A stretch of 64,000 bases of DNA from contig NC_014253.1 of NCBI RefSeq assembly GCF_000196655.1, positions 2,125,423-2,189,422 on the forward strand. The letters run 5' to 3'. Source of the DNA: Methanohalobium evestigatum Z-7303. Lineage in GTDB: Archaea; Halobacteriota; Methanosarcinia; Methanosarcinales; Methanosarcinaceae. The notes beneath the pieces are model-generated. The model worked only from the letters and a program-made list of their open reading frames with translations, did not search any database and was not told the origin of the DNA. The translations under genes were made by a program, and so were the position numbers. Positions within the stretch are counted from its first letter, which is position 1. Each line of letters begins with the position of its first letter. Shown here one piece after another: positions 18,111 to 26,373 of this stretch.

Positions 18111-19316
18111 GTGGGTTATGAATACAGCCCTGTAAAACTGGCTGACGGTATATATTCGGTAGGTGTAATAGATTGGAATCTTCGTGATTTTCACGGCTAT
18201 GAAACACCAAAAGGTGGAACCTACAACTCCTATCTTATAGTAGATGACAAAATTGCATTGATTGACACGGTAAAATCCCAATTTACTGAAGACTTCGTTA
18301 ATTCAATCAGACAGATAGTAGACCCGTCAGAAATCGACTATGTTGTAGCAAACCATGTGGAAATGGACCATTCAAGTTCATTGTCCAGGATTATGGAACT
18401 TGCTCCTGACGCAAAAATCTATACCAGTAAACGCGGTAAAACCGGTCTCTGCGCATATTATAAAGAAGAAGGATGTGAAAACTGGGATTTTGAAGTTGTT
18501 GGAACAGGTGATGAATTAAGTCTTGGGAACAAAACCCTAATGTTTATCGAGGCAGTGATGCTTCACTGGCCGGACAGCATGCACACTTATCTGAAAGAGA
18601 ATAAAATACTTTTCTCAAACGATGCCTTTGGACAGCATATTGCAACATCCCAGAGGTTTGATTATGAAGTGGATGATGTAATCGATGATGCTGCAGAATA
18701 TTATGCTAACATTTTGATGCCGTTTGGTTCACAGGTGCTCAAATACTTTGACAAGGCAAAAGAATTGGGTCTTGAATTTAACATGATAGCACCTTCCCAT
18801 GGGGTGATTTGGAAAAAATATATTAACGATATATTAAATGCCTATAAGAGCTGGGCATCGGGTGAAACTGTCCCTAAAGTACCGGTGATTTATGATACCA
18901 TGTGGGGCAGTACCGAAATAATGGCAAAGGAAGTCCTTGAAGGTATTAGAAGTGCAGGTGTGGAAACCGAACTTCTACATCTTCGCAAAAACAATCTCAG
19001 TACGATAATAAAAGAAATACTGGATGCACCTGTTATAGCACTTGGTTCAACCACTATAAACAATGGTATGTTCCATTCTGTTGCAGGATTTCTGACTCAT
19101 CTGAAAGGTCTAAAACCCAAAGGCAAAAAGGCAGTAGTCTTTGGATCCTATGGATGGGGAGGTGGAGGTGTCCAGAGAGCAGAAGATGAACTTGATAAAG
19201 GAGGAATTGAACTACTGGAAAAAGGACTTAAAGTCAAGTTCCGACCAGATAGCGAAGATTTAAAATTCTGTAGAGAACTGGGAACCCGGCTTGCTGAAGC
19301 AGCTAAAGAACAATAA
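18111..19316 (+). CDS. fprA: F420H2 oxidase, A-type flavodiiron protein
   Basis: Reduces oxygen to water with F420H2 in methanogens. The N-terminal metallo-beta-lactamase-like di-iron domain has ANHVEMDHSSSL (H-x-E-x-D-H) and LHWPDSMHTYL with later His ligands; the C-terminal flavodoxin domain has YDTMWGSTEIMA and GSYGWGGGGVQ. The GTG at 18111 is the likely start, because AGGTGG is just upstream (an earlier GTG at 18102 lies within it). 401 residues. The F420H2 supplied through Mer and related enzymes links it to central metabolism. Confidence 0.95.
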   Translation: MGYEYSPVKLADGIYSVGVIDWNLRDFHGYETPKGGTYNSYLIVDDKIALIDTVKSQFTEDFVNSIRQIVDPSEIDYVVANHVEMDHSSSLSRIMELAPDAKIYTSKRGKTGLCAYYKEEGCENWDFEVVGTGDELSLGNKTLMFIEAVMLHWPDSMHTYLKENKILFSNDAFGQHIATSQRFDYEVDDVIDDAAEYYANILMPFGSQVLKYFDKAKELGLEFNMIAPSHGVIWKKYINDILNAYKSWASGETVPKVPVIYDTMWGSTEIMAKEVLEGIRSAGVETELLHLRKNNLSTIIKEILDAPVIALGSTTINNGMFHSVAGFLTHLKGLKPKGKKAVVFGSYGWGGGGVQRAEDELDKGGIELLEKGLKVKFRPDSEDLKFCRELGTRLAEAAKEQ

Positions 19317-19375
19317 CTTTTTTTATTTTTACTGAAACATTAAACGGCGGTGTTAGTGTTAACAGTGTTAATGGT

Positions 19376-19717
19376 ATAGATGAGAACAAATCTCAAAAGA
19401 TAGCTGTTGTAAGATGCGAAACAGTATCAGAAGTTTGTTCCGGCATAGGTTGTTTTAAAGCATTTAATAATAGGGATGTATATTTCAGGGACTATGACAG
19501 CAGTGCAGAGATGATAGCGTTTTTCACATGCGGTGGATGTTCGGGACGCCGTGTTTATCGTTTGGTAAAATCCCTCAAAAAACACGGTGTTGATATTGTT
19601 CATCTTAGTTCATGTATGATGAATATGGATAATTGTCCTGAATGCCCTCATGTTGAATCTATAAAAAAGACAATCAAGGATAACGGTATTGACATATTAG
19701 AAGGAACTCATCACTAA
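19376..19717 (+). CDS. CGGC-domain redox/metal protein, start codon unclear
   Basis: The frame is open from 19307 to the TAA at 19717 but contains no ATG, GTG or TTG before ATG 19511. The conserved N-terminal part (KIAVVRCETVSEVC, then GIGCFKAF) lies upstream of that ATG and must be translated in a functional protein; it continues as FFTCGGCSGRRVYRLV, then HLSSCMMNMDNCPECPH. CGGC-domain proteins are cysteine-rich and of unknown function. I give ATA 19376 as a nominal start only. An ATA/ATT start, or a one-base indel joining the GTG/ATG frame at 19356-19376, would both explain it. Follows fprA. Confidence 0.72.
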   Translation: MDENKSQKIAVVRCETVSEVCSGIGCFKAFNNRDVYFRDYDSSAEMIAFFTCGGCSGRRVYRLVKSLKKHGVDIVHLSSCMMNMDNCPECPHVESIKKTIKDNGIDILEGTHH

Positions 19718-19731
19718 AAGGGATATATAAA

Positions 19732-20100
19732 ATGGTCAAAAGGAACATTGTAAAAATCGATGAAGAGAAATGTAACGGCTGTGGCAAATGTGTAACCCCC
19801 TGTGCAGAAGGAGCAATCCAATTTGTTAACGGAAGGGCCAAAGTCGTTTCCGAGGAACTGTGCGATGGCATGGGATTTTGTGTAGGTGTTTGTCCTACTG
19901 GAGCTTTGACCATCGAACAGAGGGAAACAGTAGAGTTCAATCAGGAAAAAGCAGAATCACAGGAAAAAAATACAGATAGTACAATTAGTTGTTTTATATG
20001 CGGACAGGGTGAAACCTCAGGTTACCTGATGCCTCTACGCCATGATATGGAAAGTCTTTGGGTATGTACACGCTGTTTACCAAAACTAATTCATGGTTAA
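19732..20100 (+). CDS. Ferredoxin-like protein with C-terminal zinc-ribbon tail
   Basis: 122 residues. The first cluster motif CNGCGKCVTPC is complete for a 4Fe-4S centre; the second, CDGMGFCVGVCP, has only three of the usual cysteines, a variant seen in a known subgroup with CDGLGxC. After a hydrophilic linker comes a second domain with CFICG and, near the end, CTRC, a probable zinc or iron site. It starts 14 bases after the CGGC gene, so it belongs to the fprA cluster and could be an electron donor there. Confidence 0.87.
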   Translation: MVKRNIVKIDEEKCNGCGKCVTPCAEGAIQFVNGRAKVVSEELCDGMGFCVGVCPTGALTIEQRETVEFNQEKAESQEKNTDSTISCFICGQGETSGYLMPLRHDMESLWVCTRCLPKLIHG

Positions 20101-20120
20101 CTTTTTTTCGTTAAAGCCTC

Positions 20121-20135
20121 AAAATATATAATATT
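20121..20135 (+). promoter_or_regulatory. TATA box for the CBS/antiporter cassette
   Basis: AAAATATATAATATT lies 34-48 bases upstream of ATG 20169, a suitable distance for an archaeal TATA element with a short leader. The GGAG at 20156-20159 serves as ribosome binding site. Confidence 0.45.
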
Positions 20136-20168
20136 TGAAACAGATAGTATATTTTGGAGTCGGGGTTT

Positions 20169-20618
20169 ATGTCTGATAGTGATATATTTTCCAGTACAAA
20201 AGTATATGAAATCATGGTGAAATCACTTGTGACCGTTAATGAAAACGACACCATAAATGATATACTGGAATTGTTTAAAAATTATAATTTTCATACCTAC
20301 CCGGTTGTAAACGACAAATATGAACTTGTAGGTGAGGTCAATCAGGACATAATCTTGGAAATTCTTTTGCTTGACAGGATAAAGAGTTCCAAAAATATTC
20401 ACAGAATAGCCATAAAATCGATAAGTGAAAATATAAAAGGCATAATGGAACATCATACATTAACCCTGTCACCAGATACCAATCTGCACCATGCAGCAGA
20501 TTTAATGGTTAAGCACAAAGTAAATCATGTATATATTGTAGAATACCGTAAACTGATTGGAATACTGTCTAAAAGAGATATTATAAACCATGTTTATAGA
20601 ATAAGGGGTCTTTCTTAA
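20169..20618 (+). CDS. CBS-domain protein, first cassette copy
   Basis: 149 residues forming one pair of CBS domains: VYEIMVKSLVTVNEND with FHTYPVVN in the first, and GIMEHHTLTLSPDTN with VNHVYIVEYRKLIGILSKRD in the second. CBS pairs bind adenosine ligands and gate channels and transporters. It precedes a Kef-type antiporter by two bases, so it is probably a separate regulatory subunit of it. The start at ATG 20169 is set by GGAG nine bases upstream; TTG 20154 is upstream of it. Confidence 0.9.
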   Translation: MSDSDIFSSTKVYEIMVKSLVTVNENDTINDILELFKNYNFHTYPVVNDKYELVGEVNQDIILEILLLDRIKSSKNIHRIAIKSISENIKGIMEHHTLTLSPDTNLHHAADLMVKHKVNHVYIVEYRKLIGILSKRDIINHVYRIRGLS

Positions 20619-20620
20619 AA

Positions 20621-21802
20621 ATGGATACCATCCTGATAATATTTGTAATTCTCTTTCTTGCAAAAGTACTGGGTGAATTTTTTGAAAGAACTGGATTTTC
20701 CAGTATTTTGGGTGAAATATTTGCAGGAATTATTTTAAGTATGTTTTTACTCTCACACGACCCTGAAACATTTTCTTTTCTTGCAGAACTTGGTGCTATT
20801 TTTTTGCTTTTTACAGCAGGATACAAAGAAGTACATTTACAAGAACTCAGGTCTGCATCCAAAAAAGCAATTATACCCACTATAACTCAGATTGTATTGG
20901 CATTTTCATCTGGATTTATACTTGGATTAATTTTTAATTTCCAAATTCTTGAAAGTCTTTTTATGGCTGTAGCCTTCAGTGCTACCAGTATAGGGGTTCT
21001 TGTAAAGATACTTATTGATTACAATTATCTCTCAAGTAAACCCGGTTCATTGATGCTAACTTCAGCAATATTTGATGATATTGCAGGAATTTTTATGTTA
21101 TCAATAGTGGTTACAGTTGCTGAATTACAGCATTTGCCCTCTTTTTCACAGATTTTAACTATTTTTGCCAAACTGGCGTTTTTTATGCTGTCTATGGTTG
21201 TTCTTGGTTTGAAAATATATCCAAAATTATTTGATTACATCCATAAGATGCATATCAAGGAATCTATTTTTTCGTTTGTAATTATCATTGCATTGTTTTC
21301 AGCCTATTTTGCAGAAGCCTTTGAATTGCATGCGGTAATCGGTGCATTTGTTGGTGGAATAATTCTTTCAAGGATACCTATAGCTAAAATAGAGGATGTG
21401 CAGAGCAAGGTGAGTGGTTTAAGTTATGGTATATTCACCCCGATTTTTTTTGCTTATATAGGGTTTACTGTAGACCTTTCGGTTTTAGAAACTACCAGTT
21501 TGTTTACAATCCTTGTTGTAGTAATGGCACTGCTTGGGAAGTTGGTAGGAGGTTTTATCGGTTCAAAAATAGTGGGATTGGATTCTTCTGATAGCTTGAT
21601 TTTTGGTATAGGGGTGATGCCCAGAGCGGGTATAGAACTTGTTGTAATAACAGTTGGTAGAAACAGAGGTATTATCGGAGACGAAATATATTCTGCAATT
21701 GTTTTGATGGTGATTGTATCTATCATTGTGTCGCCGATGTTGTTAAAATTTGCAATCAATGCAAAGGAAAAATCAGCACTTACTTCATCTTCAAATCCGT
21801 GA
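20621..21802 (+). CDS. Kef-type cation:proton antiporter (CPA2), first copy
   Basis: Integral membrane protein of 393 residues with about 12 hydrophobic segments. LGEIFAGIIL and FSATSIGVLVK mark the discontinuous helix region of CPA2 antiporters. Two adjacent acids in LTSAIFDDIAGI (D152, D153) are in the place of the ion-binding Asp pair of electrogenic family members. ESIFSFVIIIALFSAY and IGAFVGGIILSRIPI follow. There is no cytoplasmic TrkA-N domain; the adjacent CBS protein may replace it. Likely exchanges Na+ or K+ for H+. Confidence 0.92.
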   Translation: MDTILIIFVILFLAKVLGEFFERTGFSSILGEIFAGIILSMFLLSHDPETFSFLAELGAIFLLFTAGYKEVHLQELRSASKKAIIPTITQIVLAFSSGFILGLIFNFQILESLFMAVAFSATSIGVLVKILIDYNYLSSKPGSLMLTSAIFDDIAGIFMLSIVVTVAELQHLPSFSQILTIFAKLAFFMLSMVVLGLKIYPKLFDYIHKMHIKESIFSFVIIIALFSAYFAEAFELHAVIGAFVGGIILSRIPIAKIEDVQSKVSGLSYGIFTPIFFAYIGFTVDLSVLETTSLFTILVVVMALLGKLVGGFIGSKIVGLDSSDSLIFGIGVMPRAGIELVVITVGRNRGIIGDEIYSAIVLMVIVSIIVSPMLLKFAINAKEKSALTSSSNP

Positions 21803-21851
21803 TTATTATAAAAAGGGTGACAACATATAATGTTTATAGAGTGGGTTGCTT

Positions 21852-22364
21852 ATGTCAAAAATGAACAAGATAAAAGGTAAATTTTTTACCGGTTCGAATA
21901 ATTCCAAAACCGGTGAAGATAAACCATCAATGTCTAACAGATGCCAGAGAATCGGTATAAACGACATTATCAAAAAAGATATAGTAACCTTGTCAGAAGG
22001 TGATTTGATAGAGGATATAATCAATATATTTACCAAACATCGTTTCCATACCTACCCGGTTATCAATGATAAAGGTAATCTGACAGGGGTAATTACCCAG
22101 AATCTGATTCTTAAAATCATACTGCTTGATATAATGCCCCAGACAGGTCATACAGACCTGGCAGTAAAATCCCTGAGTAATGATGCAAAGGGTATTATGG
22201 ACCCTCACCCTGTAACGGTGAACCTTGATAGTAATCTATGTGATGTTGCAAAACTGATGGTAAAACACAATGTTAACCAGGTGTTTGCAGTGGACAATGG
22301 CAGGTTGGTAGGTATTGTTTCCAAACTGGATGTAATAAATGAAATCTCAAAAATAAGAGGTTAA
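21852..22364 (+). CDS. CBS-domain protein, second cassette copy
   Basis: 170 residues with a pair of CBS domains (DIIKKDIVTLSEGD, FHTYPVIND, GIMDPHPVTVNLDSN, VNQVFAVDNGRLVGIVSK). It is clearly paralogous to the gene at 20169, with an extra basic N-terminal extension of about 30 residues. ATG 21852 is preferred to TTG 21846. The next antiporter gene starts five bases downstream. Confidence 0.9.
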   Translation: MSKMNKIKGKFFTGSNNSKTGEDKPSMSNRCQRIGINDIIKKDIVTLSEGDLIEDIINIFTKHRFHTYPVINDKGNLTGVITQNLILKIILLDIMPQTGHTDLAVKSLSNDAKGIMDPHPVTVNLDSNLCDVAKLMVKHNVNQVFAVDNGRLVGIVSKLDVINEISKIRG

Positions 22365-22369
22365 ATTGG

Positions 22370-23548
22370 ATGGATGTTATACTCCAGATTTTTCTTGTTG
22401 TTTTATTGGCAAAGATATTTGGAGAATTAAGCATTAGACTGGGTCTGCCAAGTATACTTGGTGGAATCCTTGCAGGCATTGTACTTGGTCCGTTTTTTGC
22501 TGATCCAAATGGAGAAATTTTTTTATTTCTTGCAGAACTGGGTGCTATATTACTTTTTTTTACGGCAGCCTATAATGAGGTAAGCATAAGATACATCCAG
22601 GCATTGTCAAAATATACGCTTATACCTACATTCACCCATATATTGGTCGCTTTTGTTTGCGGATATACACTGGGTTATATATTCAACCTCGGATTTCTGG
22701 AAAACATATTCATAGGCATAGCCTTCAGTTCCACAAGTATAGGTTCAGTAGTAAATATGCTAATTAGCTGTAATTACCTGTCCAAAAACCCCGGACCCCT
22801 TGTGTTGTCCTCGGCCATACTGAATAATTTTGTAGGGGTAATCATGTTGGGTCTTATCGTAAGTGTAGCAACCTATCAGCGGTTACCCGGGGGCAAGGAG
22901 ATTTTAACAATAATCTCGGGAGTTGTTGGATTTTTGGTTATAATGATAGTTCTGGGTTACAAGGTATATCCAGTACTTTTTAAGTACATTCACAGGATGC
23001 AGATAAAAGAATCAATATTTGCATTTGTTATTATTATAGCACTGGTGTCTGCATATCTTGCAGAAATACTGGGACTGCATTCTGTGATAGGAGCTTTTAT
23101 AGGCGGTATATTCCTTTCGGAAATACCGCTTGCAAGAATTGAAGATATACAAAGTAAGGTAAGCGGGATTTCATATGGGGTATTTATACCCATGTTCTAT
23201 GCTTTTATTGGTATGTCGATAGATTTCAGTATATTACAGACCAATGGATTGTTTACAATTGCTGTTATTGTTCTGGCTCTGTTGGGCAAGTTATTTGGTG
23301 GTTATATAGGTTCAAGGATATTAAAGGTCAATTCCTATGACAGTCTGATATTTGGAATTGGTTCAATGCCCAAAGCAGATGTTGAGCTTGTGGTCATATC
23401 TATTGGTTTGAGTATGGGTGTGATAGGTAATGCCTCTTATTCCGCTATTGTTTTAATGGTTGCTATATCGGTTGTAGTATCACCTCTGCTGTTAAAATAC
23501 GCAATACAAGCCAAAGAAGGAGCAAATATTGGATGTAGGGGTCTATAA
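22370..23548 (+). CDS. Kef-type cation:proton antiporter (CPA2), second copy with NN in place of DD
   Basis: 392 residues, colinear with the first copy over its whole length, about 12 membrane segments. ESIFAFVIIIALVSAYLAEI and SVIGAFIGGIFLSEIPLARI correspond closely. At the ion-binding position, however, the sequence is LSSAILNNFVGV: N152 and N153 replace the Asp pair of copy one. Loss of both carboxylates should alter or abolish proton-coupled exchange; the protein may have become electroneutral, a channel or a regulatory subunit. This follows from family knowledge and is not proven. Confidence 0.9.
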   Translation: MDVILQIFLVVLLAKIFGELSIRLGLPSILGGILAGIVLGPFFADPNGEIFLFLAELGAILLFFTAAYNEVSIRYIQALSKYTLIPTFTHILVAFVCGYTLGYIFNLGFLENIFIGIAFSSTSIGSVVNMLISCNYLSKNPGPLVLSSAILNNFVGVIMLGLIVSVATYQRLPGGKEILTIISGVVGFLVIMIVLGYKVYPVLFKYIHRMQIKESIFAFVIIIALVSAYLAEILGLHSVIGAFIGGIFLSEIPLARIEDIQSKVSGISYGVFIPMFYAFIGMSIDFSILQTNGLFTIAVIVLALLGKLFGGYIGSRILKVNSYDSLIFGIGSMPKADVELVVISIGLSMGVIGNASYSAIVLMVAISVVVSPLLLKYAIQAKEGANIGCRGL

Positions 23549-23609
23549 CTATAAAACTACTGGCGATTGATTTTTAAATTCTGCTGTTTTTTATAAACTT
23601 GGATAAACA

Positions 23610-23828
23610 ATGGAAAAAAAGCATGTAGAAAGATTTCTTGAATTTCTTATTGTAGGAATCGGGATGGGTGTGGTAGAAGACCTTTTGGCTGTTAAAATAG
23701 CGACAGGTGTTATGATAGACCTTGAAGTTATTTTGATTGTCACTTTAATAGCAATACCATTTGCCGCTTTTTCTGAACTTATTGTTGACAGAGAGGATTT
23801 CAAGTTTTTAAAAAGGAACAACAAATGA
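23610..23828 (+). CDS. Small membrane protein of unknown function
   Basis: 72 residues with two hydrophobic segments (FLIVGIGMGVVEDLLAV and a VILIVTLIAIPFAAF stretch) and charged ends. It lies 61 bases after the second antiporter and may be cotranscribed. I recognise no named family. Confidence 0.65.
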   Translation: MEKKHVERFLEFLIVGIGMGVVEDLLAVKIATGVMIDLEVILIVTLIAIPFAAFSELIVDREDFKFLKRNNK

Positions 23829-23840
23829 TACATTTTAATT

Positions 23841-24155
23841 TTATCTATGGAAGATTATACCTGTGTGATCCAGTAGTTTGCAAAATCTTAGTTTCAGTAA
23901 GTCCGTTATAACAAACGCTACAAAAGCATAAATCCAGATGAAAACGGCAAACTGCCATGCGAGGGGTGTAACAAAGACACCGAAAACAACAATCAATGTT
24001 GCAGCAATTTTTGTAAGTATGGCTGTTGAAAAGAGGAGAGCGCTTGGTCTGATAGACCAGAAAAGTCCGCGCTGGGTCGAGCCAAAAATATGGTCATGTG
24101 ACCGGTAACGGCAAGTTTCAAAAAAAATAAACAATTGTATAGTATCCTTTTTCAT
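23841..24155 (-). pseudogene. C-terminal remnant of a P-type proton ATPase, frameshifted
   Basis: The longest frame encodes RGLFWSIRPSALLFSTAI, then PLAWQFAVFIWIYAFVAF and LLKLRFCKLLDHTG, the last membrane helices of plasma-membrane-type H+-ATPases. Just upstream, the matching KLAVTGHMTIFLAR continues in a different frame, with frame changes near 24080 and again near the T-run at 24120. Everything before (phosphorylation and ATP-binding domains) is missing. Decayed gene; it ends tail to tail with the small membrane protein. Confidence 0.75.
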
Positions 24156-24285
24156 TGAATTTTTGTTATCCCCCACCAGTGAACAAAACATATGAAGTTA
24201 CATTTGCAGCATTATTATTTTTGTAGTTTATATTATAAAAATTGTAGTTACTGCAATGTAAAACAAAGGAGAAATAAAAAGGAAG

Positions 24286-25782
24286 TTACTGGCTTTTGGC
24301 TTTTGCCACTTCATAGGGACGTGAAAACTTCGATTCTACTTCTTCCCGGTGCAGGGTGTTGTAGGTACAGAAGGGAATGGCTCTGCCATCAGGTGTAGCG
24401 TAGTGAACTCCGCATCTCTGAATCCTTTCAATATCAAAGTTGTAGTTATCCTGGAAATGCATACATCCAAGGAACAACGTATTTCTGTGGAATTCCTTTG
24501 TGGCTTCACTGGCACCTCTGACAAGGACATTGACAATCAATTTGGTGACATTGACAGAACTTGGGCTTTTATCCGAATCTATGAAACTTGGAACTCTTCT
24601 AGCTACTTTGGCAAGAGCTCGTACTTTGGCGCTTTTGTTTGCCCCTCTCTCATAAAATTCATCTGTCACTTCATCTAAAAAGTTCATCAATCCTTTTACG
24701 TCTATGAAATTTGTAATTGGTATGAATTTACCATCTTCTACATATACGTAGGTACCTGCTCCACAATGCTGATGACAGGTCAATGCAGGGATATTTTCGT
24801 TACGTATGGCAGCTATGAATCTTGAAACCGGAACTACAAATGGTACGGGATACCATGAATCCTTAGGAATTTCACCATCTGTCTGTTCTTCAGTGAGTTT
24901 AAATAGGTCGGGTATAGTGATTCGTTTCTGTTCTCGTTCTTCCCGGTTAATACGCCCTGTGAATGATATTGGCTGGAAATTGATACCCTTGATAACATCC
25001 AGATTTTGAGATGCAAACCGTATCATATCGCCTATCTGGTGGTCGTTAACACCTTTTGCAAGGGTTGGAACAAGAGTTATGCTTTTGATACCTACTTCAC
25101 GGCAATTTTCTACTACCTGCTGTTTCATAGGGAGTGCGTTAAATCCTCTTACCATTTTATAGGGTTCTTCTGTTACACCATCAAACTGAAGATAAAGGGT
25201 ATGAAGACCTGCTTCTTTGAGTTTTCTGGTAAATTCCACATCCTTTGCCAGCCTTATCCCATTGGTTGCAATCTGTATCTGTATGAATCCCATGTCCCTT
25301 GCCATAGCGATAATATCTGGAAGATCATCGCGTACAGTGGGCTCTCCACCTGAGAACTGAACAGCATAACATGGTGTCGGTTCTTCGTTCCGAAGCATCT
25401 GGAGCATATCGCGGATTTGTTCAAAGGATGGTTCGTAAATATAACCCCTTTCTTTTGCGTTTGCAAAACAGATTGGACAGTTGAGATTACACCGGTTTGT
25501 AAGGTCGATATTCGCCAGTATTGTGTTGGTCTTATGTGTAGAACAGAGTCCACAATCCTGAGGGCATTGATAACCCTCTGTGGTCATCGGATTGGTTACC
25601 CCTTCACCAACCCTGTTAACATTATCAAATTTTTTGTATAATTCCGCATCCGACCAGTAAACATCTTTAAAATATCCATGCTCATCGCATTCTTTATCAA
25701 TCATTATTTTGCCGTCTTCTTCGTATATGGCGGCATCTATTAAATCACAGCATTCTGGACAAAGTGACTTTGTATGCTTCAT
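24286..25782 (-). CDS. Radical SAM enzyme, tetraether synthase (Tes)/MJ0619 family
   Basis: 498 residues. N-terminal zinc-like LCPECC, then CPQDCGLCSTH, and the radical SAM motif CNLNCPIC (C-x3-C-x2-C) after NIDLTNR. FSGGEPTVRDD is the SAM-binding GGE motif. The SPASM-like tail holds further cysteines (CHQHCGAGTYVY, LGCMHFQD, RCGVHYATPDGRAIPFC). Length and layout match the MJ0619/Tes family; Tes couples two archaeol chains to make tetraether lipids, and related members act on pterins. Paralogues are common, so which substrate is used is uncertain. Single gene. Confidence 0.85.
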   Translation of the reverse strand: MKHTKSLCPECCDLIDAAIYEEDGKIMIDKECDEHGYFKDVYWSDAELYKKFDNVNRVGEGVTNPMTTEGYQCPQDCGLCSTHKTNTILANIDLTNRCNLNCPICFANAKERGYIYEPSFEQIRDMLQMLRNEEPTPCYAVQFSGGEPTVRDDLPDIIAMARDMGFIQIQIATNGIRLAKDVEFTRKLKEAGLHTLYLQFDGVTEEPYKMVRGFNALPMKQQVVENCREVGIKSITLVPTLAKGVNDHQIGDMIRFASQNLDVIKGINFQPISFTGRINREEREQKRITIPDLFKLTEEQTDGEIPKDSWYPVPFVVPVSRFIAAIRNENIPALTCHQHCGAGTYVYVEDGKFIPITNFIDVKGLMNFLDEVTDEFYERGANKSAKVRALAKVARRVPSFIDSDKSPSSVNVTKLIVNVLVRGASEATKEFHRNTLFLGCMHFQDNYNFDIERIQRCGVHYATPDGRAIPFCTYNTLHREEVESKFSRPYEVAKAKSQ

Positions 25783-26007
25783 GTAAGTATCTCCTGTAGT
25801 CTAAATATTCTTATTTTATTTGAAGTTTTTTTGTTTTTTATATTACCAAAGGAATAAAATTGTTAATGTGATAATATTAGATAGTCATGTAGGTTTTATA
25901 TAAGTATTTGAAAGTTTTTATGTTAGAATTTTAACAATATAAATACATTGGATAGGATATAGTTGTCCAAAACATATTAATCATTTAGTAACTTCAATAA
26001 AATAATA

Positions 26008-26364
26008 ATGACCGATAAGCAAAACATAGCAGTTTTTGAACCCTATACACTATCACAGGAAAACCTTGACAAAGTACATGCTGTCATGTCCGAAGATGTA
26101 GATGATATGGTTTATCTTTTTAAAGTGCTTTCAGACCCTATAAGGCTTAAAATCCTCAGGGCGCTTGAAACACAGGAGTTGTGTGTATGCGTTCTGGTAG
26201 AACTTACCGATTATAAATATTCGGCACTTTCCTATCATTTAAAATTGTTAAAGGATGAAAACCTTGTGGAGTCAAGGCGTGACAAAAGTTATCAAATATA
26301 CTATCTGACAGGTTTTGGATACAGTTTATTAAAGTCTATAGATAAAGAATTCAAAAGTGTATAA
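26008..26364 (+). CDS. ArsR-family winged-helix regulator
   Basis: 118 residues with LSDPIRLKILRALE, then ELCVCVLVELTDY and the recognition region SALSYHLKLLKDENLV. The CVC motif in the DNA-binding helix region is the classic site for thiophilic metal or metalloid sensing in ArsR-type repressors. A TATA-like AATATAAATAC lies at 25936-25946. The convergent neighbour is nikR. The target genes cannot be seen; the divergent radical SAM gene is a candidate. Confidence 0.88.
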   Translation: MTDKQNIAVFEPYTLSQENLDKVHAVMSEDVDDMVYLFKVLSDPIRLKILRALETQELCVCVLVELTDYKYSALSYHLKLLKDENLVESRRDKSYQIYYLTGFGYSLLKSIDKEFKSV

Positions 26365-26373
26365 ACCTATAGA

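Noticed and set aside
19511-19717. CGGC protein taken to start at ATG 19511.
   Set aside because: This would drop a cysteine-containing, recognisable N-terminal region, and the ATG has no ribosome binding site.
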